From Metaphire vulgaris (taxonomy: Eukaryota; Annelida; Clitellata; Crassiclitellata; Megascolecidae), in the NCBI GenBank assembly GCA_018105865.1, contig CM030862.1:682001-746000 (forward strand): a stretch of DNA of 64,000 bases. The letters run 5' to 3'. This document shows, in pieces, positions 11,132 to 23,520 of the stretch; the stretch's first letter is position 1; the number at the start of each line of letters is the position of its first letter. The position numbers and the translations under genes were made by a program. Below the pieces are notes generated by a model, which was not told the DNA's origin, searched no databases, and saw only the letters and a program-made list of their open reading frames with translations.

Positions 11132-12628
11132 GCTTATTTGATGTAATACAAACAGCCAAATGCAAGACAATTATATTACCAAAAATTAGTTTTAACTGGG
11201 CTGCAGATAAAAGTAAAAATCTACAAAAAAAATATAAAATACAATTTTCTTTCGATTATTATAGGTATCGTTTGCAGAAATGTTAGCATCTCAACAACGT
11301 ACAAGAGAGTGACCATAAGCGAAAAAGGGCAAAAACCGAGTCAATCACTGCATTAGAATCTGATTAAGAAAATGAAGGCAATCACAAAAGCGCACATACA
11401 AAATTATCATAACTTGTGAACGACGTTTTAGTACTAACTTTAAAACAAAGGAGCAGACATTAAATCAATATAATCAATAAAACTAAATCAATGACAAGCT
11501 GAATAAATCTTGAATTATGAACGCATAACTCATTGTCTCAGTTTGAAAAGGAAGAGCCAAGCTTATGGCACCCTTATGCTCTTTATGATTTTGCTCTCCT
11601 GAAAATAATAAAAATAATAAAATAGTAGTTACAATTAGGTCTCAAAAAGTTAAGAGAAATAAAGTTATTGCCGTTGTCATCATCGTCGTTGTCATCACAA
11701 CCACCATCATTATTACCATTATCACCATCGTTATCGTCGTTGCCACCGTCGTCGTCATCATCATCATCACCACCATCCTTAGAGATGGATGTAAACCAAA
11801 TGTTTCCTCAGTGCATATAAAGAGCTTTCAAAGCATTCAACCACCAAATTCACCAACAGCGTTACAAGCAGATACTATAAACAAATTACAAGATGAAAAC
11901 ATGCGCAGAGAAATATAGCCCACTCACATAGATAAACCACTAATGCAAGAAATCCAGGTAATTTAGCGGTAACTATCAATGCTACTATAAATACCGAACT
12001 CATAGGACCAAACGAGTTACACACTATAAGAAAACGCTTAAACATGTTCGATGTAAGGAATTTAAAGATTAGAACAATGATGCACAGTAGAAGGGTACAC
12101 GTATCATTTCGACAATGTCATCAGTTCAACACCATTGATTCAACGCTGGTTCAGCTTGACGCCAGCTTATTTTTATTTGAAATGAATTACATGTACAATG
12201 TCTAAGTAGCGTGGCCAGACAAAATGTCACGGGTTGGGGTTACATTTTGTCCCCATGACATTTTGTCCTAGCACCCTAAGTAGCGTTTGTTAACTGTAGT
12301 CCTATAACCATATTATTTAAAGAAGTCAGAGGGTATAAATTAGAAATCTAAATATCCATAATTGTTACACAATTGACATAATCCCTCTACCAAATATCAT
12401 ATACGGTGCAACGGTTAACAAACAAAAATAAGCCGAACCGAATCAAACCGAACCGACATAAAACCAAACCAGCGTCGAACCGAACCGGCGTCCAACTGAC
12501 GATCTGCTCCGGATGCAGAAGGATGTATCAATACCAATGCCTTGGTTATGAAAAATAAGAAACATATCTTTGCTAAATGATAAGTGATAACTTATCATCA
12601 CTCTCATTCCATCGTGATAACCTATCAT
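11132..12628. other. Intergenic between ZUP1 and the Ig gene
   Basis: AT-rich unique sequence. It contains a degenerate CAT/CGT triplet run (11670-11780), a degenerate CCGAACCGAA run (12430-12490) and a short repeat of ATTTTGTCC around 12218-12273. No exon could be supported. Confidence 0.5.
12172..12177 (-). terminator. Candidate poly(A) signal for ZUP1
   Basis: AATAAA on the minus strand about 450 bases after the ZUP1 stop codon. It fits a short 3' UTR, but no transcript evidence is available and other weak signals exist. Confidence 0.3.
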
Positions 12629-15600
12629 TTAGCGATAGGTGACTCTTACTTCAATCTCGTAGTCATTCAGTATCCCGTCGACGGCAAGCAACTGATATTG
12701 CTTGCGCCTAAGGGAGCTGAGCGGATGTCGGATCAAACGAATGAGATTTCCCGAATCTTCAGCCTGGGCAGCGCTCTTCATTTTGTACGGTGCCACGGAT
12801 GGATCGAGGATCAGGAGTCTCAGCGAGTCGTCGTGATGCTCTTCAACTCCGACGATAGTTTTGCTGTGCCCTGTCAAATCACAGATTTTACACAAAATAT
12901 TGCAACGAAAAAGTATAACCACAAGACGCATTTAAACACAATCAATCTATCAGACGGGTTCGTGCATTTAATATCGATATCTCTAATTGAATTTTAATTG
13001 GTCGATTGAAGTCTAGATGCTCAATATTTTGAGATTTAAAAAACAATGTGAAATGTTAGCTTCTGTGATTTTATTTCTACCTGAGTACTGAAAGTAGAGC
13101 GGTGGCTTCAGCAAGGCTGGTCGTGCGAAATAGTCCTTTGCCCAGTCAAAGAGCAACGGGTGCGTTCCGTTCGATTCAGTCGGCGCATGGAAGTCGACGA
13201 TTGTACACCTGATAAATATAAGCACAACAATAAACTTCGTGCATTTTGTTACCAGCTACAAAAAACACCAAATTATGACATAATTTAAATAAAAAGCCAA
13301 CTCATGATTTAATCTAAATATAAATTTATGGCAATCAATCAATCAATTCAATCAATCAATCGCAAAACATCTTTAGCGCCATTATAATATTGCATCTGCA
13401 TCAGTTAGTGGTCGCTTCGAGTGACAATTGTAGTAAAAAAAATCATGTTTGTGACAATCCTTATTTAAAAGTTCAGAGGTTAGTCCATAATTCCTGGTTC
13501 CAGCTACGGACGGTGCACAATAAAAATAGATGTGCTATAAATGTGATGAGTATTTGAAGACCTATTTGGGAGATTTTATTTTTACTTAACATCAAGATTC
13601 ATATCTACAATACATGTGCAAGTTCCACAAATATTCTGAAATTTTAAAGAATGCAAAATATGCTTCTAAGAAAAAGTTGTCTGTCAACATTTTGACCAAT
13701 TAGCACAGCCTACTTCTGATCATTCAATACGGTCAAAACCAACTTTGGGTCATTCCGCGTCAAATCAACACGCTTTTGAATAAAATCGGACGTCACCGTC
13801 TCAGATTTTGACGAAAATTGGCACAATTGTTCATCTCAATGAGTAATGTTGAAAACCATAATATTAAAGTTTTGGGTCAACCCATGTCCAAACTATGGGT
13901 CATGAAACTTTGGTCGACCGGCGCCAACTCGCGACACTAAAACTGTAATATCTCCACTTCTATGATAGCTAGAGACATGATCTTTGCACCAAACTTTAGC
14001 TTTTTGAAAGCTCTATCTGGGCCAATCAACAGGTACACCAAGAGTTTGAAAACCAAAAGAACAGAAGCAGTCGTACCACATAATTTGACATTTCGACCAA
14101 TACGTATGCAACAATATTTATGATTTTATTTGTGGATAAGTCTTACATTGTGAGGAATAAATGGTGAAAATTTCAGAGTGGGCACTCTTATAGTTTTTAT
14201 GCAATGATTAAAAGAATATTCGCCCCCAATGCAAAATCACAATTAAAACATTCCTGTTGAACATTGCATACACTAAGTGATTGAGCTAATTTAGTGTGCC
14301 AGTTACATCTGACACTTAGGCAAATCTGTGACAGTTTACCTTACATTTAAAAGTATTTTTATTGAAGTATTCAGTATAATAAGCTGTACTTAATACAGTA
14401 CTTTGCAAAATATCACGAATACATAACAGAACAGCAGAAGATGGAGCTCAACAGCATAGCACAGTTAACGAAAAGCATGAAGAATATAAATCTATTCAAG
14501 GTACTTTATTTACTTGACTTTACTCTTGTTTTGTGCTTTATTTTCTGTGTTCATATCTTTGTTCTTGTGTTTGAAGGTTGTTATTCTGTTTGCAAGGGCT
14601 TAAATCAGTATTACCGGTAGGTAACTTAGTTTGATACAGTAATTTCATGTAAAACAAGTAACTTAGAACATAGGTATTTCATTAGTTTTTACTTTAGAAT
14701 ACATAGAATAGCTGTCTAGCAGACACAAAGTTTCATGCTATTATTAAAATACCAGTCTGTATATATTGGTCCAGTATTTCTCCAGTCTAATCCTGACTGC
14801 AGTTCTGAACAAGAATCCTTAAGATCAAGTGTTAGAAGAAAAATGAATGTGAAATTGCCTAATATTTGTGTCTGTTATCTTTAACACATGCTGATACTGA
14901 TGTAAAAGCATCATAAGTTGGACAGATTAGCTGATTTTTCTGTCTAAATAAGTTTGTCTATTGTATTTGAGAGCCTATGAACACCAGTGAAATCGTTAGA
15001 CTGCCAGCAATGGCTTCAAGCAGTGAAATGACGGTGTATCTCAATTTAAAAGACTATGCAAACAGTGCTGTGATCATCTTTCTGTACTGTGTACAGACCT
15101 TGTAACTAATTTAAAGTCTGGGTGATGGTTGAGATGTGATTGCACCTGCACTGAGCTCTCTCAATCCCTGAGTTTTCCTGAACTGTGCTATGCTGTTGAG
15201 CTCCATCTTCTGCTGTTCTGTTATGTATTCGTGATATTTTGCAAAGTACTGTATTAAGTACAGCTTATTATACTGAATACTTCAATAAAAATACTTTTAA
15301 ATGTAAGGTAAACTGTCACAGATTTGCCTAAGTGTCAGATGTAACTGGCACACTAAATTAGCTCAATCACTTAGTGTATGCAATGTTCAACAGGAATGTT
15401 TTAATTGTGATTTTGCATTGGGGGCGAATATTCTTTTAATCATTGCATAAAAACTATAAGAGTGCCCACTCTGAAATTTTCACCATTTATTCCTCACAAT
15501 GTAAGACTTATCCACAAATAAAATCATAAATATTGTTGCATACGTATTGGTCGAAATGTCAAATTATGTGGTACGACTGCTTCTGTTCTTTTGGTTTTCA

Positions 15601-16911
15601 AACTCTTGGTGTACCTGTTGATTGGCCCAGATAGAGCTTTCAAAAAGCTAAAGTTTGGTGCAAAGATCATGTCTCTAGCTATCATAGAAGTGGAGATATT
15701 ACAGTTTTAGTGTCGCGAGTTGGTGCAGGTCGACCAAAGTTTCATGACCCATAGTTTGGACATGGGTTGACCCAAAACTTTAATATTATGGTTTTCAACA
15801 TTACTCATGGGGATGAACAATTGTGCCAATTTTCGTCAAAATCTGAGACGGTGACGTCCGATGACTGTGTTGATTTGATGCGGAATGACCCCTTTATGAT
15901 TAGAAATATCACCGGGTTTTGAATGTCGGTGCAAACTTACTATGACTGACATTCAATAATAAGCGTCTCTAGTACAGATGATTAATGAGAATGCCCATAC
16001 AAAATAATGAAAGCAGTATAAAAAATGCAAAATTTCTCAACAAGAAATAGCATAGACCAATCAATAGTCAAACACAACTCTCGTGGTCTTATTAAATCTC
16101 TAGAAATTATACAATAAACAGTGCACAATTTTCTGGGAGAGGGGAAATGGAAGCTTAACTCGATCAGCTGAGTTTAGCCCCCTCAGGTGGAAGCATAAAT
16201 GTTGGATCAAACCCCAATTAGATGCTGAAAACTTTGCTATGCAAGTAGTCCACCAAGATTCTATTTTTTACAAATTGACAACTACTACAACTACTACTAC
16301 TGGCATAAGGAAATTACACTACATAAATGTCATAAAATTAAGACAAACTTAATTCCACGAGACGAAAGCAGGGCGGCAACATCTGTCGCACCAATCCGAC
16401 TCTTAGTGTTGACGACATTGCCATCAAAATGCCTCGAACCGTCTAAGTCGAATCCCGCGTTCCAAGCAGACTCTAGCATCTGCTGTATTCTGAGCAGTGA
16501 TGGCATGCCCAAGCAGCCTGAGAAGCATACAGACAGACAGACAGACAATGCTGACGACAAAAAAAGTGAAACCCACGCAAACAGTTATGTTCTTCAGTCG
16601 AATAAATTTAACGTATAACACTCCACAGCTATTTAGATCAGAATGACGAGACTCGGTCTAAATGAAAACCGTGTTACACCAGAGATGTTGAATACCATAA
16701 ATCCTCTAATAATACACGCCAGGTCTCGAATGCATGCCAAGTCACCAATACAGGCGGGAAGTTAAAGTCATTTGCTTTAATGGAAGTTGGGTCTCCAATA
16801 CAAATGAAATACAACATCTCTAAGTCTCAAATAAAGTCTCAAATACATTTAGATTACACATTCGGACCAACAGATAGTTTTGGAAACTGTTAAAATAATA
16901 TAAATATATAC

Positions 16912-16969
<58 letters not shown>

Positions 16970-17085
16970 CACACACACACACACACAAACAAGTGAAATA
17001 TGGTAAATTGAAAATGTTCTAATAAAAGCTGGGTCTCAATACAAGCCAGGGGTAAAAATCATTTGTTTAAATAGAAGACAGGGGC

Positions 17086-17145
<60 letters not shown>

Positions 17146-18128
17146 TTATTATTATTATTATTACTATTATCATTTTTATTTTTGGGACAATTTTTATAGC
17201 GCAGTGGGCATGGCCAAAGTCAAGGACACTTCAATATATATGTCACTTGTAAGAAATATTAAACAGGTGAGCATTTAAATCCTTTCATAAATAACACAGC
17301 AGAATTAGTTTTGATTAGAATATTACGGTAAACTGATAACCACCAAATGTGGCATTAAATTGTAAAGCTCCTTAGTGAAAGAAATGATCTAATTAAAGGC
17401 GTCATTAATTAGATAATTATGACGTTCAAAAGAGCCAAAGACAAAGAGAAGATCTTTGAAACTAAACTGAAAAACTGATGCAGCTCAATTCACAGCATCA
17501 CTTGTAGTAAGGCTAGAGCAAACATAAGCCCGCCGAGAGGGGATCAGGGGGTAAATACGGCCCAGGGGTCCGGCGATCTGTAGGGGGTCCGGGCGGATCC
17601 GCAGCTGGGGTCAGGTTAGGGTTGAAGATGCAGGAGCATTTGGGGCGCGCCCGTCAACAAGGCACAACACGAGACAGGCTTTAAGAAAAGACTGACAAGC
17701 ACAAAGAAAAGGTCGTCATCACTTTAGGGGCCCCGTGACTGTTCTGCCCCCCCCCCCAGGGGCCCGGAATTTCTCTCAGCGGCCCTGAGCAAACACGATG
17801 GGCCATTCATTAATTTCTGTAATTAACAAACACAAACTAGCTGAGCTGTGGAATTGCTATTACGACTCACTAGCTAACCAAATAGTCCCAAATTGGCCCA
17901 AATAGTTAAAGCGTCATATATGCACACAAACACGACTCTCACCGTCAAGAAAACGACCGGAGTAAACGGGGGACGTCATCAGACACGAAAGCAGCATCTG
18001 GAAATTCCGCAGACCGCAGCCCCAACCGCGGTCGGACTTGGACGCGTAGTGGACGACATGAGAACACAACCATACATTTGCAATGGTTCTCTTGTACCCA
18101 TAATGTCTAACCAACTGCTCGTAGACAC
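12629..18128 (-). CDS. ZUP1: ZUP1 C78 peptidase domain exons
   Basis: Four exons (18128-17943, 16517-16349, 13208-13081, 12870-12629) cover the papain-like catalytic domain, about residues 500-741. Recognisable blocks are VYEQLVRHYGYK, DRGWGCGLRNFQM with the catalytic cysteine, ESAWNAGFDLDG, CTIVDFHAP, THPLLFDWAKDYF, KPPLYFQYSGHSKTIVGVEE and LLILDPS, and YQLLAVDGIL near the end. All three catalytic residues are present, so an active enzyme is expected. The frame closes with TAA at 12631-12629. The intron between 16349 and 13208 contains the large inverted repeat. Confidence 0.9.
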
Positions 18129-19065
18129 CTGAAAAGAAACATTTCTCAAAAATCACCTCCTAAGATTCACTGCAGCTGAATAGATTTCTCTCTCATCAAT
18201 TACCATTTAAAGCAGAGTACAACTCCTGAATGTCAAAACTTTAATTGAAAACTAAAATCCCACCCTTTCACCTGAAAATATAATTGTGTACAAGTGTGTG
18301 CAAGTGTGTGTGTTTGTGTGTGTATAAATGGATCATTTTGTATTTTAAGTTCAATATAATATTTTATATTTTATCGCCAATACAGCCCTGTAATATAATT
18401 CCATTTAGGATTTATGACCCAGTTATAATTAAAAGACTTCTAGTATTCTGCTGAAAAAGTTTCATACCATTTCCAGCTTCACAAATAAATTTTAGAAGGT
18501 TCTAACCGACGGTCGCCGTGCTCATGTCGTCCATAAGCAACGAAGGCGGCCAAGCGTGCAGAGAGTTGCCGTTTTGAATCAATCCTGCAGGTGTTGTCTC
18601 ATGGAAGCTGCTGCCCTCGGAATGTTCCTCAACATCTCCATCACCAGCTGAAGTCTCAAGCGTCAATGGTCGATTCACTTGAGGAGCGTAATTGGCAGAT
18701 TGTAACAGCTTATAAAGCAGAATAAATACAAAATAATAACTACTTAACATTCTAATGCAATATAAATGATATAGTAAACTGAAAAGACTAATAAACATCA
18801 CCTGCAATCTAGCAAAAACCTATTGACAATAAAGACTTAAATAAATAAAATTTAAAAAACCTAATAAAATAATATTTTAATACTTAAATAGGAGGGACTA
18901 AGCAAGTTTATCATTCTCCCATAGAATTATCTAACACTGAGAAAAATCTCTTAGCAATCCAAATCTACAGTAATTATTTGAAACTTCATACCAGATGTCT
19001 ATGTAGAGCACTCTTGACTATGGCCTTCTCCAGGCAGATAGCGTTATATAAATTGTCGTTTAATG

Positions 19066-19121
<56 letters not shown>

Positions 19122-22100
19122 TATAATAATAATAATAATAATAATAGTAGTAGTAGTAGTAGTAGTAGTAGTAATAATAATACAAACAGAGATCTTTAGA
19201 ACAAATGAAATAGTTTTTACATACATGAAATACCGTAGTAAAAGACATTGTACAAAACACAGATTAAACATAAAACCATTCTAATTTTCATCTCGAATTG
19301 TCTAATGTGAACAAATTGTGACAGTGAACACATATAAAGTAAACTCAGTAACTACTAAAGCCGTCGAAGTATCCACTTACAGAATCAGAACGGAGAGGAT
19401 GTTCTGCCCGGAAGGTATCACGGCGTTCTCTCCTACCTGTGTTAAAATTGGGAAAAATCATGAAGCCAATCCCCCGGTACAAATACTCCTGAACTACTCA
19501 GCAAATTTAGACATAAAACAGAACATCGACAACACAGCTCCTACTGCAGAACCCTTTGAAACAACCAGTTTCAAGCAAATGGTTAAGACCATAAATGAAA
19601 GAACACGCCAGTTGCTTTACTGGATAGAAACTGCAGAACTGTATCCGAGTTCAGAAGTAGTTGAACACTGAATTCAAAAATTATTACACAGAGGACATTT
19701 TTTACAAACTTCTAACACAGTTCTTTGTTGAACCTATGGAAATTATAATTTTTCATATCATCATCTGAACAGTAAACAACAATACATTAGCCACTAATCA
19801 AGTAATGTTTTACTGCAAGTCATTGCACAACATTAACCCCTTAACCGTGTATTTAACTGTAACTCAATGTAAAATGGACGGATATATCCGGGATCCCCAG
19901 TTAAGGGGTTAATACATTAGTCCTTTGACCAGCAACCAAGCTGTCGATAGGCAATGACTGAGCAGTCATTTTGCCATAAAGTGTGCTGACATGACATGAT
20001 ATCTAATTGTTTACCTACTTATGGGCCTGTAAAAAACTTTTGCGTGGCACACCAGATGTAAACAAACGATGTCTACAGCAAACAAACTGGATAGCAAAAA
20101 TTTTAAATTTGATTTTTCTATCATTTCTAGGTGGGGGGGGGCTGTGACGAATTCCGACCATTTTCACAAATCCGGCTACGGCAAAATTCTGGCCGCATTT
20201 GTGCTGCCTACACACGGGAATTTTCTTTACAGTTTCACCCAAAGTACTAAGTGCAGTTATAAGTTTTAAAATGTAATTATATTAATTAATGAGTAATGAA
20301 TAATTTCTCTATTTTAAAATAAGTCTAACAACAAATACAATAATTTATTAGTGGAGTCAGTGTCCAGTTGAACAGCCAATCTAGCCATGTACCACTACGG
20401 TCAGTGCCAGTCAAGTTTTGCAGTTCAACACCGTTTATATATATATTGCAAATCCAGATCCAGCCGGATTTCACTTTGTTAATCCGGTTCCAGCTTAACT
20501 TGAAATCCGGTACAGTTCTAATTAATACCAATAAAGGACTTTTGAAGCCAAGAAATATTATTCAGGTTTCACAACGAAACTTCAGACATGACAATAAGAA
20601 AAAAGAATGACTCACCATTTGACGACTCTTCCTGAAAATGACGATTAACATGACTCTCGCAAGGTCCACGATACATAAAACGAACCCCACAGATAGGACA
20701 TTGGAAAGATTCAGTGCTCCTAGATTCTTTCACACAATATCTTTCTTCATCAAACACTGGTGCGTCAGAAGCAGACTGCAGCTGATCTTCACTTACGAGT
20801 CCCTCTACTTCCGTGTCTGCGATTCCTAAAAGCAACAAAATAAACTTCTTCTGGATAATTTAGAGTCGAGTCCAATCTCAAAATGTTCCAAATCAAAGAG
20901 CGGCGGAAAAAAAATCAAGATAAAAATGCAAGCAGCGCATGCATCTTATTATATTAATGCACCGGTCAGTCATCAACCTAAAGCAATACACAGACCATAT
21001 TAATTTCCACTCTGCACTGGTGGACACATGAATGTCCTGGGATTGAACCCAGGCTGACGACAGGTAGGGTTGACGTGCTACCAACTGAGCCACTAAGGCA
21101 CCCAAGTCTGTGATCCTGCAGATGGAAAATTCAATTAAGAGCATAAAAGTTCTTGCACGCTGCTGATAATTAAATTATCATTTACACCGTCTTCAGCAAA
21201 GCACTGTAAATTTAGAAGTTTGCAACCTGAAGTGCAGCACAATATCAACAATGCTGATCGCAGCAATACCAATTACGGACTTTTAAAGCCAAGAAAAATA
21301 ATATTCAAGGTTCACAACCGAACTTCAGACATGACAATAGCAAAAAGAATGACTCACCGCTTATCAACTCTTCTCCACAATGCTCGTGGACATGACGCTC
21401 TAAGAGTTGATGCTTTGCAAAGACCATCCCGCAGAAAGGACACGGCAAAGATGAAGAATCGCTCTCAGAAGCTTTCACGGCGGGGTGTGTATCATCGCAC
21501 ACCATCGGAGTCTCAGACACGGACTGCTCTTCACTTAAATGGCTCTCATAGGTCTGTTCGTTGTCAGTCACAAATTCACAAAATGGACAAATGTAACACT
21601 CTGCCCCGGGGCTCAAACGACCACCAAGGCCAGCTGTAGTTCTGTTTAAGACGCTATCGCCATTTGAATGACGTATGTGGGTACTTGGAGATTCATCAAG
21701 ATCAGAGGAACATTTGCCAGAACTGACCACTGGACTGCTATTAGTGTCAACTCTACCACAAGTGCGGTCAACAGCACTTCTCAAATTGGGTTTGTTTTTC
21801 TCTGAATGAATGCCAAAATGACTACCGTTTATAGATGATTCAGTTGATGCTAACTTAGGAATTAACAATGCATTATTAGGTTTAAATTTAATTCTGTCAT
21901 CCAGTTTAGGTTTTTCATGATCCTTTTCTACTTCTAAAAATCCACTATTAACCCCTAAAACAGTCTGAGTATAACTATTGGCAGGAGGAATTCTGTCCTT
22001 CATTTGAATACTTCTGTTGTCCCTGTCGTTTGTCCTTACAACTGGCTTGTCCTGTCCATTACAAGGACTATCATTCAGGTGAATTAGGTTTATATGGGTA

Positions 22101-22390
22101 TTCATTTCATCAGAACTTGCAGACATAAAGTCACAAAAAAGACAAGTAATTTTGTCTTGCACTTTTTCTACATCGGTCTTATCACTAACGTCACTTGGGT
22201 GAAGTTGATTTATATGATCAGTCAATTCATCAGAATCAATCGCGACAAAATCACAAAAGAGACAAACTGGTTCCTCGTGATGACTGGCCATATGAATGTT
22301 CATTGCTGTCTCGTCGGGGCACTGCTGTCCACATAAATAGCACGTTTCCCACACAGAATTCGAACGTCCATCTCCAAGTTCTTCATCCAT
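12629..22390 (-). CDS. ZUP1: ZUP1/ZUFSP, zinc-finger K63-ubiquitin peptidase
   Basis: Eight exons give an open frame of 2,226 bases (about 741 residues): 22390-21358, 20825-20616, 19436-19381, 18708-18507, 18128-17943, 16517-16349, 13208-13081 and 12870-12629. Known ZUP1 cleaves K63-linked ubiquitin chains and acts in genome maintenance. The N-terminal half has C2H2 fingers (CYLCGQQC, two CLFCDF fingers, CPFCGMVF, CPICGVRF). The C-terminal half is the C78 peptidase: the nucleophile lies in DRGWGCGLRNFQM, the histidine in GHSKTIVGVEE and the aspartate in LLILDPS. The start used is the ATG five bases inside the first exon (MDEELGDG); an upstream exon is possible because an acceptor precedes it. 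The exon at 19436-19381 is the weakest; direct splicing to an alternative acceptor inside the next exon would also stay in frame. The product is longer than human ZUP1 (578 residues), partly from extra fingers and linkers. Confidence 0.88.
13747..15891. repeat. 2.1-kb element with 0.7-kb inverted arms
   Basis: Left arm 13747-14466 and right arm 15181-15891 are reverse complements with only scattered differences (for example CGGCGCC against TGCACC near 13920/15725). The tips are GGGTCATTCCGCGTCAAATC and its complement. The spacer (14467-15180) has no long open frame. The outer flanks share CTTT, too short to call a target duplication. It looks like a foldback-type or long-TIR non-autonomous DNA transposon in a ZUP1 intron. 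Confidence 0.9.
16913..16990. repeat. (TA)n(TG)n(AC)n microsatellite
   Basis: TA run, then TG run, then an AC run that is the complement of the TG run, so the whole can fold on itself. Confidence 0.8.
17087..17164. repeat. (ATT)n microsatellite
   Basis: About 25 units in a ZUP1 intron. Confidence 0.9.
17525..17787. mobile_element. hAT-like MITE with CCGCCGAGAG ends
   Basis: Left end TAAGCCCGCCGAGAGG, right end CTCTCAGCGGCCCTG, perfect duplications AGCAAACA (17517-17524, 17788-17795). Contains GACAAGCACAAAGAAAAGGT, a variant of the shared internal box. Confidence 0.8.
19062..19181. repeat. (GTA)n(ATA)n(GTA)n microsatellite
   Basis: Composite triplet run. It makes long spurious Ser/Asn/Val/Tyr frames that are not genes. 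Confidence 0.9.
19837..19908. mobile_element. piggyBac-like 72-bp MITE
   Basis: TTAA on each side, ends CCCCTTAACCG and AAGGGG. A second copy of the same length is at 55741. Confidence 0.75.
20616..22390 (-). CDS. ZUP1: ZUP1 zinc-finger exons (residues 1-414)
   Basis: Exon 1 carries three closely related fingers (C17/C20/H33, then two CLFCDF fingers whose spacers contain DELTDHI and DEMNTHI). A degenerate fourth has CPFCEF and one clear histidine, and a good fifth reads CPFCGMVFAKHQLL with HVHEH. Exon 2 holds a sixth (CPICGVRFMYRG with HVNRH). Between fingers the chain is Ser/Asp/Asn-rich and probably flexible. Both exons start G|GA ATC and end G|GTGAGTC with matching flanking intron sequence, so exon 2 looks like a duplicate of the last part of exon 1 or the reverse. 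In human ZUP1 the fingers help bind ubiquitin; that role is assumed here. Confidence 0.85.
20893..21111 (-). mobile_element. tRNA-derived SINE
   Basis: The minus strand has an A box (TGGCTCAGTTGG) and a B box (GGGTTCAATCCC) at tRNA spacing, but no matching acceptor stem; the body continues into TTTCCACTCTGC. A diverged copy lacking the head is at 22600-22665, in the duplicated unit. Confidence 0.72.
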
Positions 22391-22959
22391 GATTCCTACA
22401 TGCAACAAAATGAATCTTTCCACGACTAAAAGCGGTGTCTAATGTGATTATGTACTGTGCTCAAGTGCACTCAAAATGTTCGAAGTCAAAGCGTGGTGGA
22501 ATAAAATATTGAGATAAAAATGTAAAAGTAAATCTTACATTTATAAATAAAGCACTTTGATAATAATCAATTAGTCATCATCCTATAGCGTTAGACAGGC
22601 CACATTAATTTCCACTCTGTGCAGGTGGACATGTGAATGCCCGGGAATTGAACCCAGGATGACCCTACACTTTTAAAATACTTTATTTAGTGGTTATGCA
22701 AATATAGGACAGGTATCTGGGCACTTCACATCATGAGGAATCTTTGGTCAATTCAAAAAGGACAAAGAATTAAAAGAAACTGCTGTCACTCTGAGGCTTG
22801 TGAATTTCATGAACAGTACTTCCAATGGCTTATTGATCAGGCTATGAAATGAGGTCCTGGAAATATTTTTTTACCTCTACGGCCCATTTGTCACAGCTGC
22901 CGCATTTCTGACTCTGTGGAGAATTACACATCTACTTCAGAGGGATCACCAACTGATAG

Positions 22960-23515
22960 TTACTTAGTTAGTTAATAAGCCAATTTATATAGAACTATAG
23001 TCACAGCAGGCCAAGATCAAGAGCGCTTTACGCATCACACTTAAATGAGATGCTAAACAAGTGCGTCTTAAGTCTGGTAGCGAACATTTCAAGACTAGTC
23101 GCGTTGGTCACAAAGCCGGGCAGCTCGTTCCAAAGGATAGGATTCCCCTGGGTGAAAGACTTCTCCCCAAATTTCACTGTCTTAGACGGAGGGGGTACGA
23201 CCAATCGAACCCGATTACAGGAACGAAGCTGCCACTGACAATCAGTAAGTGGGAGCCTATGTACAAGTTCAGCTAAGTAGACTGGGCAGGCAGGATCATT
23301 GAGGGCCCGGAATGTCAGGCAGCATCTCTTGTAGATGATGCGCTCGGGGATGCGCAGCCAGTGCAGCTTGTCCTTGAGTAAGGGGGTGACGTGCTCGCCC
23401 CGACTGGTACCATAAATCATGCGGGCAGAAGCATTGAGTAGCATCTGCAAACGGCTCAGTTGGGCGTCTGGTAGGCTGATGCCACGTGTATTTGTATACA
23501 TGCATTGTTTTGGGG
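22960..23515 (-). mobile_element. 3' end of a non-LTR retrotransposon (LINE)
   Basis: The minus strand frame 23501-23028 encodes 157 residues with the pattern RLQMLLNASARMIYGTSR, LHWLRIPERIIYK, LVVPPPS and LWNELPGFVTNATS, the C-terminal end of CR1/Jockey-type polymerases. It is followed by a 3' tail ending in TTAACTAACTAAC-like repeats. It is 5'-truncated and lies upstream of ZUP1. Confidence 0.8.
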
Positions 23516-23520
23516 CCCAT

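Larger units (their letters stand above)
20500..22680. repeat. Tandem duplication around ZUP1 zinc-finger exons
   Basis: Segments 20505-20630 and 21235-21360 match (both contain AAGCCAAGAAA, then ACTTCAGACATGACAATA and GAATGACTCACC), as do 20820-21060 and 22390-22665 (GATTCCTA, CAACAAAAT, TTAATTTCCACTCTG, TTGAACCCAGG). The repeated unit therefore carries an exon with both of its intron flanks. Confidence 0.85.

Noticed and set aside
21035..21110. Possible tRNA gene on the minus strand
   Set aside because: A and B boxes are present but the acceptor stem does not close and the sequence continues into a SINE body.
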